From assembly GCF_013184525.1 (NCBI RefSeq), contig NZ_JAAOIZ010000003.1, forward strand, positions 248,001 to 312,000: DNA of 64,000 bases, in the 5' to 3' direction. This document shows positions 1-7,183 of the stretch, in pieces. The DNA is from Chryseobacterium sp. LAM-KRS1 (lineage in GTDB: Bacteria > Bacteroidota > Bacteroidia > Flavobacteriales > Weeksellaceae). The translations under genes were made by a program, and so were the position numbers. The first letter of the stretch is position 1. Every line of letters starts with the position of its first letter. The notes under the pieces are model-generated. The model saw only the letters and a list, made by a program, of their open reading frames with translations, had not been told where the DNA came from and did no database searches.

Positions 1-1
1 T

Positions 2-199
2 AGCAGGTTTTCAAAAGCCATCCAGCTTATTGAGAAAGAAATTGCCAATCAAAACAAAGTTGAATGGTTTACCATTGTTGATGAGTGTAATTATTACGAT
101 CAAAGCCAGCTGATCCATGATTTCAAGCACTTCATACATCTTTCACCTTCACAGTTCCTGAAGTTTCAACAGGACATCTGCAACCCAAAATCGGATTAG
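2..199 (+). CDS. AraC-family transcriptional regulator, C-terminal end (partial)
   Basis: Only the last 65 codons lie in the window; the start is off the left edge. The frame opens at base 2 and ends at a TAG at 197-199. The visible part matches the second helix-turn-helix of an AraC/XylS DNA-binding domain: the stretch YYDQSQLIHDFKHF followed by LSPSQFLKF is the usual G/NYYDQSHFIRDFKRFxGxSPxxY ending of the family. The effector domain cannot be seen, so the ligand is unknown. It sits just upstream of, and on the same strand as, the NAD(P)H oxidoreductase at 275, which may be a target. This is inferred from position only. Confidence 0.75.
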   Translation, partial: SRFSKAIQLIEKEIANQNKVEWFTIVDECNYYDQSQLIHDFKHFIHLSPSQFLKFQQDICNPKSD

Positions 200-239
200 G
201 CACTTCGTTTTCTTACAATTTTTGTGTACTCAGCTATTC

Positions 240-247
240 TACCTTTG
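240..247 (+). promoter_or_regulatory. Bacteroidota -7 promoter element (TACCTTTG)
   Basis: TAnnTTTG match 27 bases before the ATG at 275. It lies downstream of an alternative upstream start at 224, so transcription from here supports the 275 start for the oxidoreductase. No clear -33 TTG was found at the best spacing. Confidence 0.45.
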
Positions 248-274
248 TCCTGCAACAATAAAAAAGTAGAAAAA

Positions 275-925
275 ATGAGACATCTAATTATTTACGCACA
301 TTATAACGAAAAGAGTTTAAACCACCATCTGTTAGAAACTGTTGTTGAAAGCCTGACTTCCCAAAATCATGAAGTTATTGTAAGAGATCTTTATGCAATT
401 AACTTTGATCCTGTGTTTTCTTTAAAAGATATACAGGAACAGAGAATGGGAATTCTTGCCGATGATATCAAATATGAGCAGGAGTTCATCACATGGGCAG
501 AGCATATTACCTTCATCTATCCTATCTGGTGGACCGGAATGCCGGCTATTATGAAAGGATATATCGACAGGGTTTTCAGCTATGGTTATGCTTACCGTTA
601 TGACCAGGGCATTCAAAAGAGTTTATTGGCAGGAAAACAAGCCATAATTATCAATACTCATGGTAAATCACATGCAGAATATGAACAAATCGGAATGGAT
701 AAAGCACTTTCATTAACCTCCGATAAAGGTATATTTACATACTGCGGTTTTGAGATCAACCAACATTTTTTCTTCGATAAAGCAGACAGGGTATCTCCTG
801 AACAAGTGGAAATATGGAAAGAGCACATTAGAAATACATATTCAGAAATCAATGATCGCTTAACGAATGCTAATGAATCTGAAATATTGAACACTCATCC
901 ATTGCAAACCCGTCAATCTTCTTAA
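275..925 (+). CDS. NAD(P)H oxidoreductase, flavodoxin-2 family (KefF/MdaB/NQO type)
   Basis: 216 residues. It begins RHLIIYAHYNEKSLNHHLL, the FMN/FAD phosphate-binding start of the flavodoxin-fold quinone reductases. The core motif FIYPIWWTGMPAIMKGYIDR (about residues 88-107), followed by GYAY, is the flavin-ring and quinone-binding segment of this family. Such enzymes reduce quinones or other electrophiles by two electrons using NAD(P)H, as cytosolic dimers. The start at 275 is preferred over 224 because homology begins there and a promoter element lies between the two. An AraC regulator ends 75 bases upstream, which fits induction by a toxic small molecule (inference). The tail after about residue 195 is hydrophilic and unconserved. 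Confidence 0.85.
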   Translation: MRHLIIYAHYNEKSLNHHLLETVVESLTSQNHEVIVRDLYAINFDPVFSLKDIQEQRMGILADDIKYEQEFITWAEHITFIYPIWWTGMPAIMKGYIDRVFSYGYAYRYDQGIQKSLLAGKQAIIINTHGKSHAEYEQIGMDKALSLTSDKGIFTYCGFEINQHFFFDKADRVSPEQVEIWKEHIRNTYSEINDRLTNANESEILNTHPLQTRQSS

Positions 926-978
926 AGAAAATAATCAGCCAGTTTCCTGATTGAATTCTTACAATAGAAAAAAGTTTC

Positions 979-986
979 TATCTTTG
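979..986 (+). promoter_or_regulatory. -7 promoter element of the tyrosine leader (TATCTTTG)
   Basis: TAnnTTTG match ending eight bases before the leader-peptide ATG at 995, so the mRNA would start almost at the leader. The nearest TTG for -33 is at 951-953, with a spacing of 25, which is a little long. Confidence 0.5.
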
Positions 987-994
987 CTGTTCAT

Positions 995-1093
995 ATGAAA
1001 TATTTAAACAGCATATTACGTCTTCCTTTCTTTAATGAGTATTACTACCCGATGTACTGTTCGGGAAGACTGTCTATGTGTATAATTCAATAA
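995..1093 (+). CDS. Tyrosine-rich leader peptide of an attenuator (32 codons)
   Basis: A 32-codon frame from ATG 995 to TAA 1091-1093. Five of its codons are tyrosine, including a run of three (codons 16-18, bases 1040-1048) and another at codon 21; the local sequence is PFFNEYYYPMYC. It is followed by a strong intrinsic terminator and then by a tyrosyl-tRNA synthetase-like gene. This is the classical layout of ribosome-mediated attenuation: when charged tRNA-Tyr is scarce the ribosome pauses on the Tyr codons. The peptide itself probably has no other function. The reading frame, codon bias and flanking hairpins are seen directly; the regulatory role is inferred. Confidence 0.7.
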   Translation: MKYLNSILRLPFFNEYYYPMYCSGRLSMCIIQ

Positions 1094-1126
1094 CAAAATA
1101 TTAATTTATTATATAGAGCCCGAACA
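1048..1126 (+). promoter_or_regulatory. Tyr attenuator: pause hairpin and competing antiterminator pairing
   Basis: CCCGA (1048-1052) pairs with TCGGG (1061-1065) to form a pause or protector hairpin directly over the Tyr codons. TGTTCGGG (1058-1065) is also the exact complement of CCCGAACA (1119-1126), the 5' arm of the terminator. The two pairings exclude each other. A ribosome held at 1040-1048 would mask the first arm, free 1058-1065, and let it capture the terminator arm, giving read-through into the tyrS-like gene. Confidence 0.7.
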
Positions 1127-1145
1127 TTATTGTTCGGGCTTTTTT
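1117..1145 (+). terminator. Intrinsic terminator of the Tyr attenuator
   Basis: Perfect 10-bp stem AGCCCGAACA / TGTTCGGGCT (1117-1126 and 1131-1140) with a 4-base loop TTAT and a T-run at 1140-1145. It lies between the leader peptide and the tyrS-like start at 1166. Confidence 0.85.
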
Positions 1146-1165
1146 AATGCAAAATTTTAAAAGAA

Positions 1166-1429
1166 ATGATTCATCTATTACAAGAAAATGTGGAAATTAT
1201 TTTACCACAAAACGGTCTGGAAAACAAATTACAACAGGCTAAAGACGAAAACAGGAAACTAAACATCAAACTGGGATTCGATCCTACTGCTCCGGACCTT
1301 CATCTGGGACACGCTGTTGTTCTAAAAAAACTCAGACAATTTCAGGATCTGGGACACCGGATTATTATTGTTGTCGGAAGTTTTACAGCAAGAATCGGGG
1401 ATCCCAATTGTAAATTAAAAACAGAATAA
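1166..1429 (+). pseudogene. Truncated tyrosyl-tRNA synthetase (N-terminal 87 residues)
   Basis: The 87-residue product matches the N-terminus of the TyrS subgroup with [18 protein letters not shown] (the HIGH motif reads HLGH), followed by [10 protein letters not shown] and FTARIGDP. An intact enzyme has roughly 400 residues. Here the frame ends at 1427-1429, just after the position where a functional protein reads GDPSGRxKTR; this copy reads [10 protein letters not shown]. The rest of the catalytic domain, the KMSKS loop and the anticodon-binding domain are absent from the following sequence in any frame. It cannot charge tRNA by itself. It keeps a full attenuator and promoter upstream, so it may be a recently lost second tyrS whose leader survives. 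A short regulatory protein is a less likely alternative. Confidence 0.75.
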
Positions 1430-1468
1430 AGATCAAAAAACTCTTAATAAATCATCCACATTAGATCT

Positions 1469-2137
1469 TTAAAATAAATTGATATTAATAAAAGCTCCTA
1501 CATTATAATCGTATTTTTTCATTGGCCCATACCAATCTAAATTTACTCCAGTACCAAATGAAAATTCTTTATACCTAAGCCCTAACCTTAGCATGACATA
1601 GCTTCTGTCATGGAGTCCAGAGTTGATGGTAACTGAATGCATACCCTGAAACCTGGTATATAATCGCAATTTATCGGTTATACTTGGTATATATTCTGTC
1701 ATAAGCATCACTTCTGCGTTTGCATTTTTTGATACATCAACGCTGGGAGCCATTATTACAGTGTAATTAGAATCACTCAACGTATAGATAAGTCCTGTTG
1801 ATGTTCTGAGACCATTTACAGATGTATACATAAATCCTCCCGTAATATCAAGTCCTTTTAAAACCGAATATGTAAACTTTCCCTGGGACATGATGCTATC
1901 TGTTCTAGGTTCCCAATTTGTTATTAAGTTTGAAACACTAAAAAATCCGAATCTGGATAAGGAAGAAATTTTTTTTACAACCAGTAATTGATAAAATAGT
2001 CCATTGTAACCAACCAAAGTTTCCATATTTATTGGAGGATTTCCTATTGTCTGTTTTTCCGCATACTGCCCTAAAATAAATGTTTTAGAAAATAGTGTGA
2101 TTAATATTATTAGTAATATTCTGACCTTGAAACTCAT
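1469..2137 (-). CDS. Secreted beta-strand-rich protein, probably outer-membrane beta-barrel
   Basis: 222 residues. An N-terminal signal peptide (hydrophobic stretch LLIILITLF, likely cleaved before QYAEKQ) is followed by alternating hydrophobic/polar strands typical of a small outer-membrane barrel, for example YVMLRLGLRYKEFSFGTGVNL, and an aromatic C-terminal end (FININLF), a common barrel signature. The family is not recognised and no catalytic motif is visible. It is the last of four minus-strand genes that run away from the AraC regulator at 4366, and a role in the same secreted-protein locus is possible. The gap to the next gene upstream is 144 bases, so it may have its own promoter. Confidence 0.55.
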   Translation of the reverse strand: MSFKVRILLIILITLFSKTFILGQYAEKQTIGNPPINMETLVGYNGLFYQLLVVKKISSLSRFGFFSVSNLITNWEPRTDSIMSQGKFTYSVLKGLDITGGFMYTSVNGLRTSTGLIYTLSDSNYTVIMAPSVDVSKNANAEVMLMTEYIPSITDKLRLYTRFQGMHSVTINSGLHDRSYVMLRLGLRYKEFSFGTGVNLDWYGPMKKYDYNVGAFININLF

Positions 2138-2281
2138 TGATGTTTTATTATTTTGTAAAACTTTCTTTGTAATAATAATTTTACTATTGTGATTGTTGTG
2201 TACAAGTATAGCTAAACAGTATTTATTTAATAAAATACAAGCAAAAAGCTATTTAAATGATCTCTTTGCTTGTATTATTTA

Positions 2282-2803
2282 TTATTTAGCTAGCCTACTT
2301 TTTTTTACTACAGCCTCGGCCTGAACTTCAAGTTTAACATCGGGGTGCCATAATTTCACAACCTGAACTGCTGTGGAAGTTGGGGGATTTTGAGTATTTA
2401 CATATTTATCCCGTATTTCTTCAAATTTATTGAGTTCATTAATATCGGTCATATAAACTTTGATTTTAATTACATCATTAAGGGTTCCCCCTTCTTTGGC
2501 CAATGTACTTTTAATATTTTCAAATACAGTCTTAGCTTGTACAGATATATCATCCTTTCCTATGATCTTTCCGGCCCCATCAAGATAACTTGTAGTACCG
2601 GATAAGTCAATTTTCATATAATTATGTGATAAATCATATTTAACATATTCTGCATATCCAGGAGCAGAGGGGCCGTAAGTTAAATTAATGTTCACATCAT
2701 GTTTTCTGGCCATCGTAGAACAGCCCATTGATAAAAGGCTCAGTGATATACTAAAAACAGCGAAAAATATTTTTATTAGTAATGAATTATTGGTAAACTT
2801 CAT
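2282..2803 (-). CDS. RidA/YjgF-family protein with lipoprotein signal
   Basis: 173 residues from the ATG at 2803 (an alternative ATG is at 2827). The N-terminus has a lipobox-like LLSMGC (Cys about residue 28), so the protein should be a lipoprotein; that is unusual, since most RidA proteins are cytosolic. From about residue 90 it follows the RidA fold: QAKTVFENIKSTLAKEGGTL, then VIKIKVYMTDINELNKF, then KLEVQAEAV. Active imine deaminases carry an Arg in the segment PxRxxVxV (Arg105 in E. coli); here the segment reads NPPTSTAVQV, so that Arg is missing and deaminase activity is doubtful. Neighbours are secreted SnoaL-fold proteins, pointing to a shared extracytoplasmic role of unknown substrate. 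Confidence 0.75.
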   Translation of the reverse strand: MKFTNNSLLIKIFFAVFSISLSLLSMGCSTMARKHDVNINLTYGPSAPGYAEYVKYDLSHNYMKIDLSGTTSYLDGAGKIIGKDDISVQAKTVFENIKSTLAKEGGTLNDVIKIKVYMTDINELNKFEEIRDKYVNTQNPPTSTAVQVVKLWHPDVKLEVQAEAVVKKSRLAK

Positions 2804-2969
2804 TGTTATTTTATATTTAATGGTCATTATATCATTAGTACATTTTGTAATTTCTCATTAAAGTATATCACAAAAACATGTTAATCAATTTTCTTTCTTT
2901 TATTTAATTCAGATTCTTATAGTTTAATACCTCTGGGTAAAAAATAATACGAATGAGGCCATTTATAAA

Positions 2970-3614
2970 TCACAGTGCACCGATCTGAGACATAAAGGTA
3001 TAATCATCATAAAACAACCATTCTTCAACCATCCTTCCTCTATCATTCCACCGGCCAATCGTAGCCATCTCAATATTAAACTTCTTTTTTGTAGGCTGTA
3101 TAATCCTACCATTAGCTAATAACATTGGTCTTGTAAACGTTCCTTTCCAAATACCTGTTACCGCAGTATAATATCCTTGTCCAATTCTTACATGATGTAT
3201 AGGATTTTCAGTATCGGGAGCAAATGAAAATATCTTTTTAGATCGTTCAATATGGGCTTTTAAGCCAACAGTTTTTGTTCCATCCGGATAATGTACAATA
3301 ATTCCTTGATCATGACTTCTGCTCATTTCATCCCATTTTTGATGGCTATACACATTGAAATCCAAATCATCAAAATTATCAAGGTTATTTTCTACCATTT
3401 CTCTTTCCTTCCTAAATTCATTTAAATTTTTACCTATATTTTTTTTTGCTGTTTCAGGAGCTGTAGATGAAAAATCATCAGGAATAATTTTATCACCTGT
3501 CTGCTCATATGGAGCTATCCTGTTCAATCTTTTTTTGGGTGTATTATCCTTGCAGGAAATACAAAAAGCGAGGCCCACAGTCAGTAATAGCAGAACGAAA
3601 ATTCTATTTCTCAT
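2970..3614 (-). CDS. SnoaL-like (NTF2-fold) lipoprotein
   Basis: 214 residues. The start has a lipoprotein signal (LTVGLAFCISCKDN, lipidated Cys about residue 21). A charged linker follows, then a domain from about residue 85 that looks like the SnoaL/NTF2 fold: a HIERSKKIFSFAPD segment, IGQGYYTAVTGIWKGTF, and the closing GRMVEEWLFYDDYTFMSQIG, which is a typical SnoaL ester-cyclase ending. The enzymatic substrate cannot be told. It is followed by the RidA-like gene and preceded, 13 bases away, by another NTF2-fold gene, so the pair is probably one transcript. Both are exported, in contrast to polyketide-cyclase members of the fold. Confidence 0.7.
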   Translation of the reverse strand: MRNRIFVLLLLTVGLAFCISCKDNTPKKRLNRIAPYEQTGDKIIPDDFSSTAPETAKKNIGKNLNEFRKEREMVENNLDNFDDLDFNVYSHQKWDEMSRSHDQGIIVHYPDGTKTVGLKAHIERSKKIFSFAPDTENPIHHVRIGQGYYTAVTGIWKGTFTRPMLLANGRIIQPTKKKFNIEMATIGRWNDRGRMVEEWLFYDDYTFMSQIGAL

Positions 3615-3627
3615 TTTCTTGTAAGTA

Positions 3628-4095
3628 TTAATTACCTTTATTGTATAAGGGGTTTATATCCATATAGATAAGTGTATGTGTTATTTTATTACCGTCAAAA
3701 ACAAAAACATCCGTTACAGGAAGTGTAATATTACTGCCATCGTGTCTAGTGTAGGAAACTTCCATTTGAACAACTGTGGAAGTAGAATCTTTCCATATTC
3801 TTAAAATCTTATGTTTTAAGTCTTTTATAGAGTTATAAAAATCTGTCTGAGCTTTAAATATAGCAGATTTCCCTACCTCCTCCGGAAAATTTCCAAATTT
3901 AAAAACAGAGTCCTCAGATAAAAATTCAGCAAACTTATTGGGATCTTTACTATCTATAGCTGATAGTATTTTTTCTATACTAGGCTGTTTTTTTATAACC
4001 GTACTTTTGGAATAAATCATTTCTCGATTTTGTTTTTTCTGTCCAGAAATAATTAAGGACGAAAGACTGATCATAAATACTAATGTATATTTCAT
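3628..4095 (-). CDS. Secreted NTF2/SnoaL-like protein
   Basis: 155 residues. A signal peptide (YTLVFMISLSSLIISG) is followed by a single NTF2-fold domain: IEKILSAIDSKDPNKFAEFL, then EDSVFKFGN, then VQMEVSYTRHDGSNITLPVT and DVFVFDGNKITHTLIYMD. This is the pattern of small limonene-epoxide hydrolase/SnoaL-like proteins. Catalytic identity cannot be assigned. It is the first gene of the minus-strand set and lies 270 bases from the divergent AraC gene, so the shared intergenic region 4096-4365 probably holds both promoters and the regulator's operator, although no clear inverted repeat was found there. Confidence 0.7.
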   Translation of the reverse strand: MKYTLVFMISLSSLIISGQKKQNREMIYSKSTVIKKQPSIEKILSAIDSKDPNKFAEFLSEDSVFKFGNFPEEVGKSAIFKAQTDFYNSIKDLKHKILRIWKDSTSTVVQMEVSYTRHDGSNITLPVTDVFVFDGNKITHTLIYMDINPLYNKGN

Positions 4096-4365
4096 AATGT
4101 AAAAAATGTTGTTATTATTTAGCTACAAATTTATTTTGACATATAAGCATTTATGTGATTAATTTAGAAGTAATAATGACGAATTTTGGATATGGCGTTT
4201 AATAATTACACACCGAGTGCATAGTCAAATACATTATCTTATATTTGGTCAACGAAACAGATCATTTACCTTTCGCACGATTAAAACTGTTTTCTAATTA
4301 AACTTGAAAAGCATAATACATATGCTTTGTGTAGTTTAGAGTATTTATTAAGCTTATTTATTTGT

Positions 4366-5292
4366 ATGGCAATGAGAAATAAGAGTAAAACAATTAAGAG
4401 TAATATTTTTGATTCATTAAAAATATCTAAAGTAAACAACCAAGAGCATATAGAAGATTTCACAATTATCAACTTAAGAGATGCAGGACTTTCTGCTCCC
4501 TATACATCTTATCCTTTCAGGTCCGATGACTTTATATTTATTTTTATAAAAGAAGGCAACGGAAAGATTTACAGAGGAAATTATCTACAGGAAGTACAAC
4601 CACTGTCAGTACATTTTATAAATACATGTCAGCAAATTGAGCTCAGTATGGATAGTTTAGATGACATATATATGATAATTGTAGGAGAATATTTTTTTAA
4701 AAAGTACATCGACAAGGATTTTTATAGAATGTTTACTTTTCTAATCATTGAAAGTGGTATTTCCAAAGAATCTACTCCTGATTTCTTTTCAATGATGGAG
4801 GATACATATATAAAAATTTATAATGAATTTAAGAGAGCAAATAGAAACTATCATGCGATTGGACATCTAGTTGGATTTCTCCTACATAAATTCACAGATG
4901 AGTTCTGGATTGAAAATTCTAATATTCATGAAGAAAAATGTACTTTAGAAATGCTTATTTCTTTTAAAAGACAATTATCCGATAATTTTATTGAACTTAT
5001 TAATGGTAAAACAGAGAAAGTTTTAAAGTTGTCAGATTTTGCGTCAAGTCAGAATATACATCCAAAACACTTCAATACCATTATAAAAAATAAAACCGGT
5101 AAGACAGTTTCAGAATGGATTACTGAAAAATCTATTGATGAAGCTAAAATTCTTTTAAGGGAATCAAACTTATCTATTAAAGAAATTTCAAATCTGTTCG
5201 GCTATTCAGAACCTACTCATTTTTCACACTTTTTTAAGAAAAATACTAAAATGTCCCCAAAGGAATATAGAGAAGGGTCAAAAATGATTTGA
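4366..5292 (+). CDS. AraC-family transcriptional regulator
   Basis: 308 residues from the ATG at 4366; another ATG at 4372 and an upstream ATG at 4327 are possible. The N-terminal part (about 20-160) is a cupin-like sensing domain (PFRSDDFIFIFIKEGNGKIY). The last 100 residues form a double helix-turn-helix AraC domain: LKLSDFASSQNIHPKHFN, then KTGKTVSEWI, then IKEISNLFGYSEPTHFSHFF and KKNTKMSPKEYR. It is transcribed divergently from the exported RidA/SnoaL gene set, the usual arrangement for a local activator. The inducer is unknown. Confidence 0.85.
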   Translation: MAMRNKSKTIKSNIFDSLKISKVNNQEHIEDFTIINLRDAGLSAPYTSYPFRSDDFIFIFIKEGNGKIYRGNYLQEVQPLSVHFINTCQQIELSMDSLDDIYMIIVGEYFFKKYIDKDFYRMFTFLIIESGISKESTPDFFSMMEDTYIKIYNEFKRANRNYHAIGHLVGFLLHKFTDEFWIENSNIHEEKCTLEMLISFKRQLSDNFIELINGKTEKVLKLSDFASSQNIHPKHFNTIIKNKTGKTVSEWITEKSIDEAKILLRESNLSIKEISNLFGYSEPTHFSHFFKKNTKMSPKEYREGSKMI

Positions 5293-5362
5293 AGAATTTT
5301 TTCGAACTTTTTTTAAATCTTAAATTCAATATATTCGTGGTATTGAAAAGGTTGAATATACC

Positions 5363-5800
5363 ATGAACTTTACATTGAAATACAGGAAAGCTGAGGAAAG
5401 CGATATTGAATTCCTGCTCGATCTGAGAACGAAAACGATGACTGAGCATTATGCCACTTCGAATCTTCCAACCACAAAAGAATATGCTCTTCAAAGGATC
5501 CTTTACCAATTTGAAAATGCTCATATCATCATTTTAAATGATAACCCAATGGGATTGTTAAAAATAAACAGAACTGCAGATAATATAGATATTTTACAAC
5601 TTCAGATTCATCCTGACCAACAAGGTCTGGGTATTGGAAAATCTATTTTGGAAAAAATTATCCGTGAATCGGTTTCGGATCAGAAATCAGTTTCCCTTAG
5701 TGTTTTAAAAACTAATCGGGCACAGAAACTTTATTCCAGCTTAGGTTTTAAAATCATCGATGAAGATGATCATTCTTATAATATGAAATTTTTTAATTAA
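5363..5800 (+). CDS. GNAT-family N-acetyltransferase
   Basis: 145 residues. The acetyl-CoA binding signature is clear: LQLQIHPDQQGLGIGKSILE (motif A, Q-x-x-G-x-G, about residues 79-98), then a second part with VLKTNRAQKLYSSLGFKII (motif B). The N-terminus YRKAEESDIEFLLDLRTKTM is typical of single-domain GNATs. The acceptor substrate is not predictable. It stands alone between an AraC gene and the convergent TerD genes, sharing a terminator with the latter. Confidence 0.85.
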   Translation: MNFTLKYRKAEESDIEFLLDLRTKTMTEHYATSNLPTTKEYALQRILYQFENAHIIILNDNPMGLLKINRTADNIDILQLQIHPDQQGLGIGKSILEKIIRESVSDQKSVSLSVLKTNRAQKLYSSLGFKIIDEDDHSYNMKFFN

Positions 5801-5830
5801 AAAAAGTATGCTCTTCAGCATACTTTTTAT
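5801..5830. terminator. Bidirectional terminator between GNAT and terD-like gene
   Basis: AAAAAGTATGC (5801-5811) pairs with GCATACTTTTT around the loop TCTTCA; runs of A and T on both sides let it work in both directions. It overlaps the last codon of the minus-strand TerD gene. Confidence 0.8.
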
Positions 5831-6495
5831 TTATACGTATAAGGCACCAGAACATCTATAAAATTATCCGTACTGTAAGGATCTCCTATTGCCCTGAATT
5901 TCCAGTCTCCATGATGGCGATATGCTTCAGCAAAAACCATCGAGCACATGCCATTCATACTGCTATCTCCGGAAAGACTATATTTTGTAATTTCTTTTCC
6001 TCTTGCATCAACCGCTCTGATAAAAGCATTATCAATCATTCCGAAATGCTGTCTGTTGGTCCTTCCCTGATATATAGACACTACAAAAATTATCTTTTGA
6101 TAACGTTCGTTTAATTGATCCAGCTTCACTATAATCTGTTCATCATCTCCATCGCCTTCCCCTGTTCTATTATCACCCGTCAACCAGATGTGACCTGAAG
6201 GATGACGCATCGAATTAAAGTAAATAACATCACTTTCATAAAGCACAACCTGTTTTCCATTATGCCCATGAAGAGTTCTTCCCATATCAGCAACTTTCCC
6301 ATTTTTATCCAGAAGAAAAGCAACAGCATCGAGGTCATATTCGGGTTCATTGCTGAATAACCTCCCAAAGAAACCTCCCTGCTTGCGAACGTCCCAACCC
6401 AATCCGATAGTGACCTGAGAAAGATCATAAACGCTTTCACCAAGATTGTTTTTCCTCAGATCTATGGTTTGGCCTTTTTGTAAATTAATTGCCAT
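5827..6495 (-). CDS. TerD-family protein (tellurite/stress, calcium-binding type)
   Basis: 222 residues. It opens INLQKGQTIDLRK, the conserved TerD start, then LGWDVRKQGG, then DLDAVAFLLDKNGKV and the acidic loop GDNRTGEGDGDDEQIIVKLD, which carries the Asp-rich calcium-binding positions of the family, and ends in a GDWKFRAIGDPYS-like segment. TerD proteins are cytosolic or membrane-associated and take part in tellurite resistance and general envelope/DNA stress responses. It lies two bases downstream of a second TerD gene, a tandem duplication. No other ter genes (terB, terC, terZ) are in the window. Confidence 0.88.
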   Translation of the reverse strand: MAINLQKGQTIDLRKNNLGESVYDLSQVTIGLGWDVRKQGGFFGRLFSNEPEYDLDAVAFLLDKNGKVADMGRTLHGHNGKQVVLYESDVIYFNSMRHPSGHIWLTGDNRTGEGDGDDEQIIVKLDQLNERYQKIIFVVSIYQGRTNRQHFGMIDNAFIRAVDARGKEITKYSLSGDSSMNGMCSMVFAEAYRHHGDWKFRAIGDPYSTDNFIDVLVPYTYK

Positions 6496-6497
6496 TG

Positions 6498-7073
6498 TTA
6501 TTTAATGATTTGCCCTTTATAATATTTTTCAAGGAAGAAAGAAAGGTCTGCCCTGTAACCAATTCCGGAAGCCTCAAATTTCCAGCTTCCATTCCTCTTG
6601 TATAACCTGCCGAACTCGATTCCCGTTTCTATAGAAAAATCCTCATCCAGTTCATATTTGGCGATTTCCTGGTTGCTATTATTATCAATAATCCTGATAT
6701 ATGAATTTCTTACCTGACCAAAATTTTGTTTTCTTCTTTCAAAATCTTCAATGGTAACCACAAAGAGTATTTCTTCTACTCTTCCATCAACTTTTTCCAA
6801 ATCGATAATAATAGATTCATCATCATCCCCGTCACTGTTCTTTCCACTCGGATCATCACCCGTATGAGTCAATGCGCCATCCGGAGAGCTTAGATTGTTA
6901 TAAAAAACAAAATAATCTTCACTTACAAGTTTTCTTTCTGCATCGATCATAATTGCAGAAGCATCGAGATCAAAATCATATCCTCTTCCATCGTTAGGAT
7001 CCCATCCCAATCCAATCGTTAGTTTTGTTAATCCTATATCTATTCTTTGTCCTTTCTGTAGGTTAATTGCCAT
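6498..7073 (-). CDS. TerD-family protein (tellurite/stress, calcium-binding type)
   Basis: 191 residues, the length of classical TerD/TerE. Start INLQKGQRIDI; LTIGLGWDPNDGRGYDFDLDA; acidic loop TGDDPSGKNSDGDDDESIII; ending GSWKFEASGIGYRADL. All calcium-ligand positions look present. It is the upstream member of a two-gene operon with the larger TerD-like gene, and shares its first ten residues (MAINLQKGQ). The downstream copy is longer in the middle, so the two have probably diverged in function. Confidence 0.9.
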   Translation of the reverse strand: MAINLQKGQRIDIGLTKLTIGLGWDPNDGRGYDFDLDASAIMIDAERKLVSEDYFVFYNNLSSPDGALTHTGDDPSGKNSDGDDDESIIIDLEKVDGRVEEILFVVTIEDFERRKQNFGQVRNSYIRIIDNNSNQEIAKYELDEDFSIETGIEFGRLYKRNGSWKFEASGIGYRADLSFFLEKYYKGQIIK

Positions 7074-7134
7074 AATAAAATCTTAAATATCTAAGATAAA
7101 TTTGATTTCCCGAATATCCAAATATTTTAATAGA

Positions 7135-7160
7135 AAAAGCCCGATCTAATTGACCGGGCT
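7135..7160 (-). terminator. Terminator after the YbhN-like gene
   Basis: On the minus strand AGCCCGG...CGGGCT is followed by TTTTTC. It lies between the flippase-like gene (ends 7184) and the TerD pair. Confidence 0.7.
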
Positions 7161-7183
7161 GTATTGTATATCAGAATGGATAT

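Noticed and set aside
5827-7073. The TerD pair as part of a full tellurite or phage-defence ter cluster
   Set aside because: No terB, terC, terF or partner genes in the neighbourhood; it is just a tandem pair.
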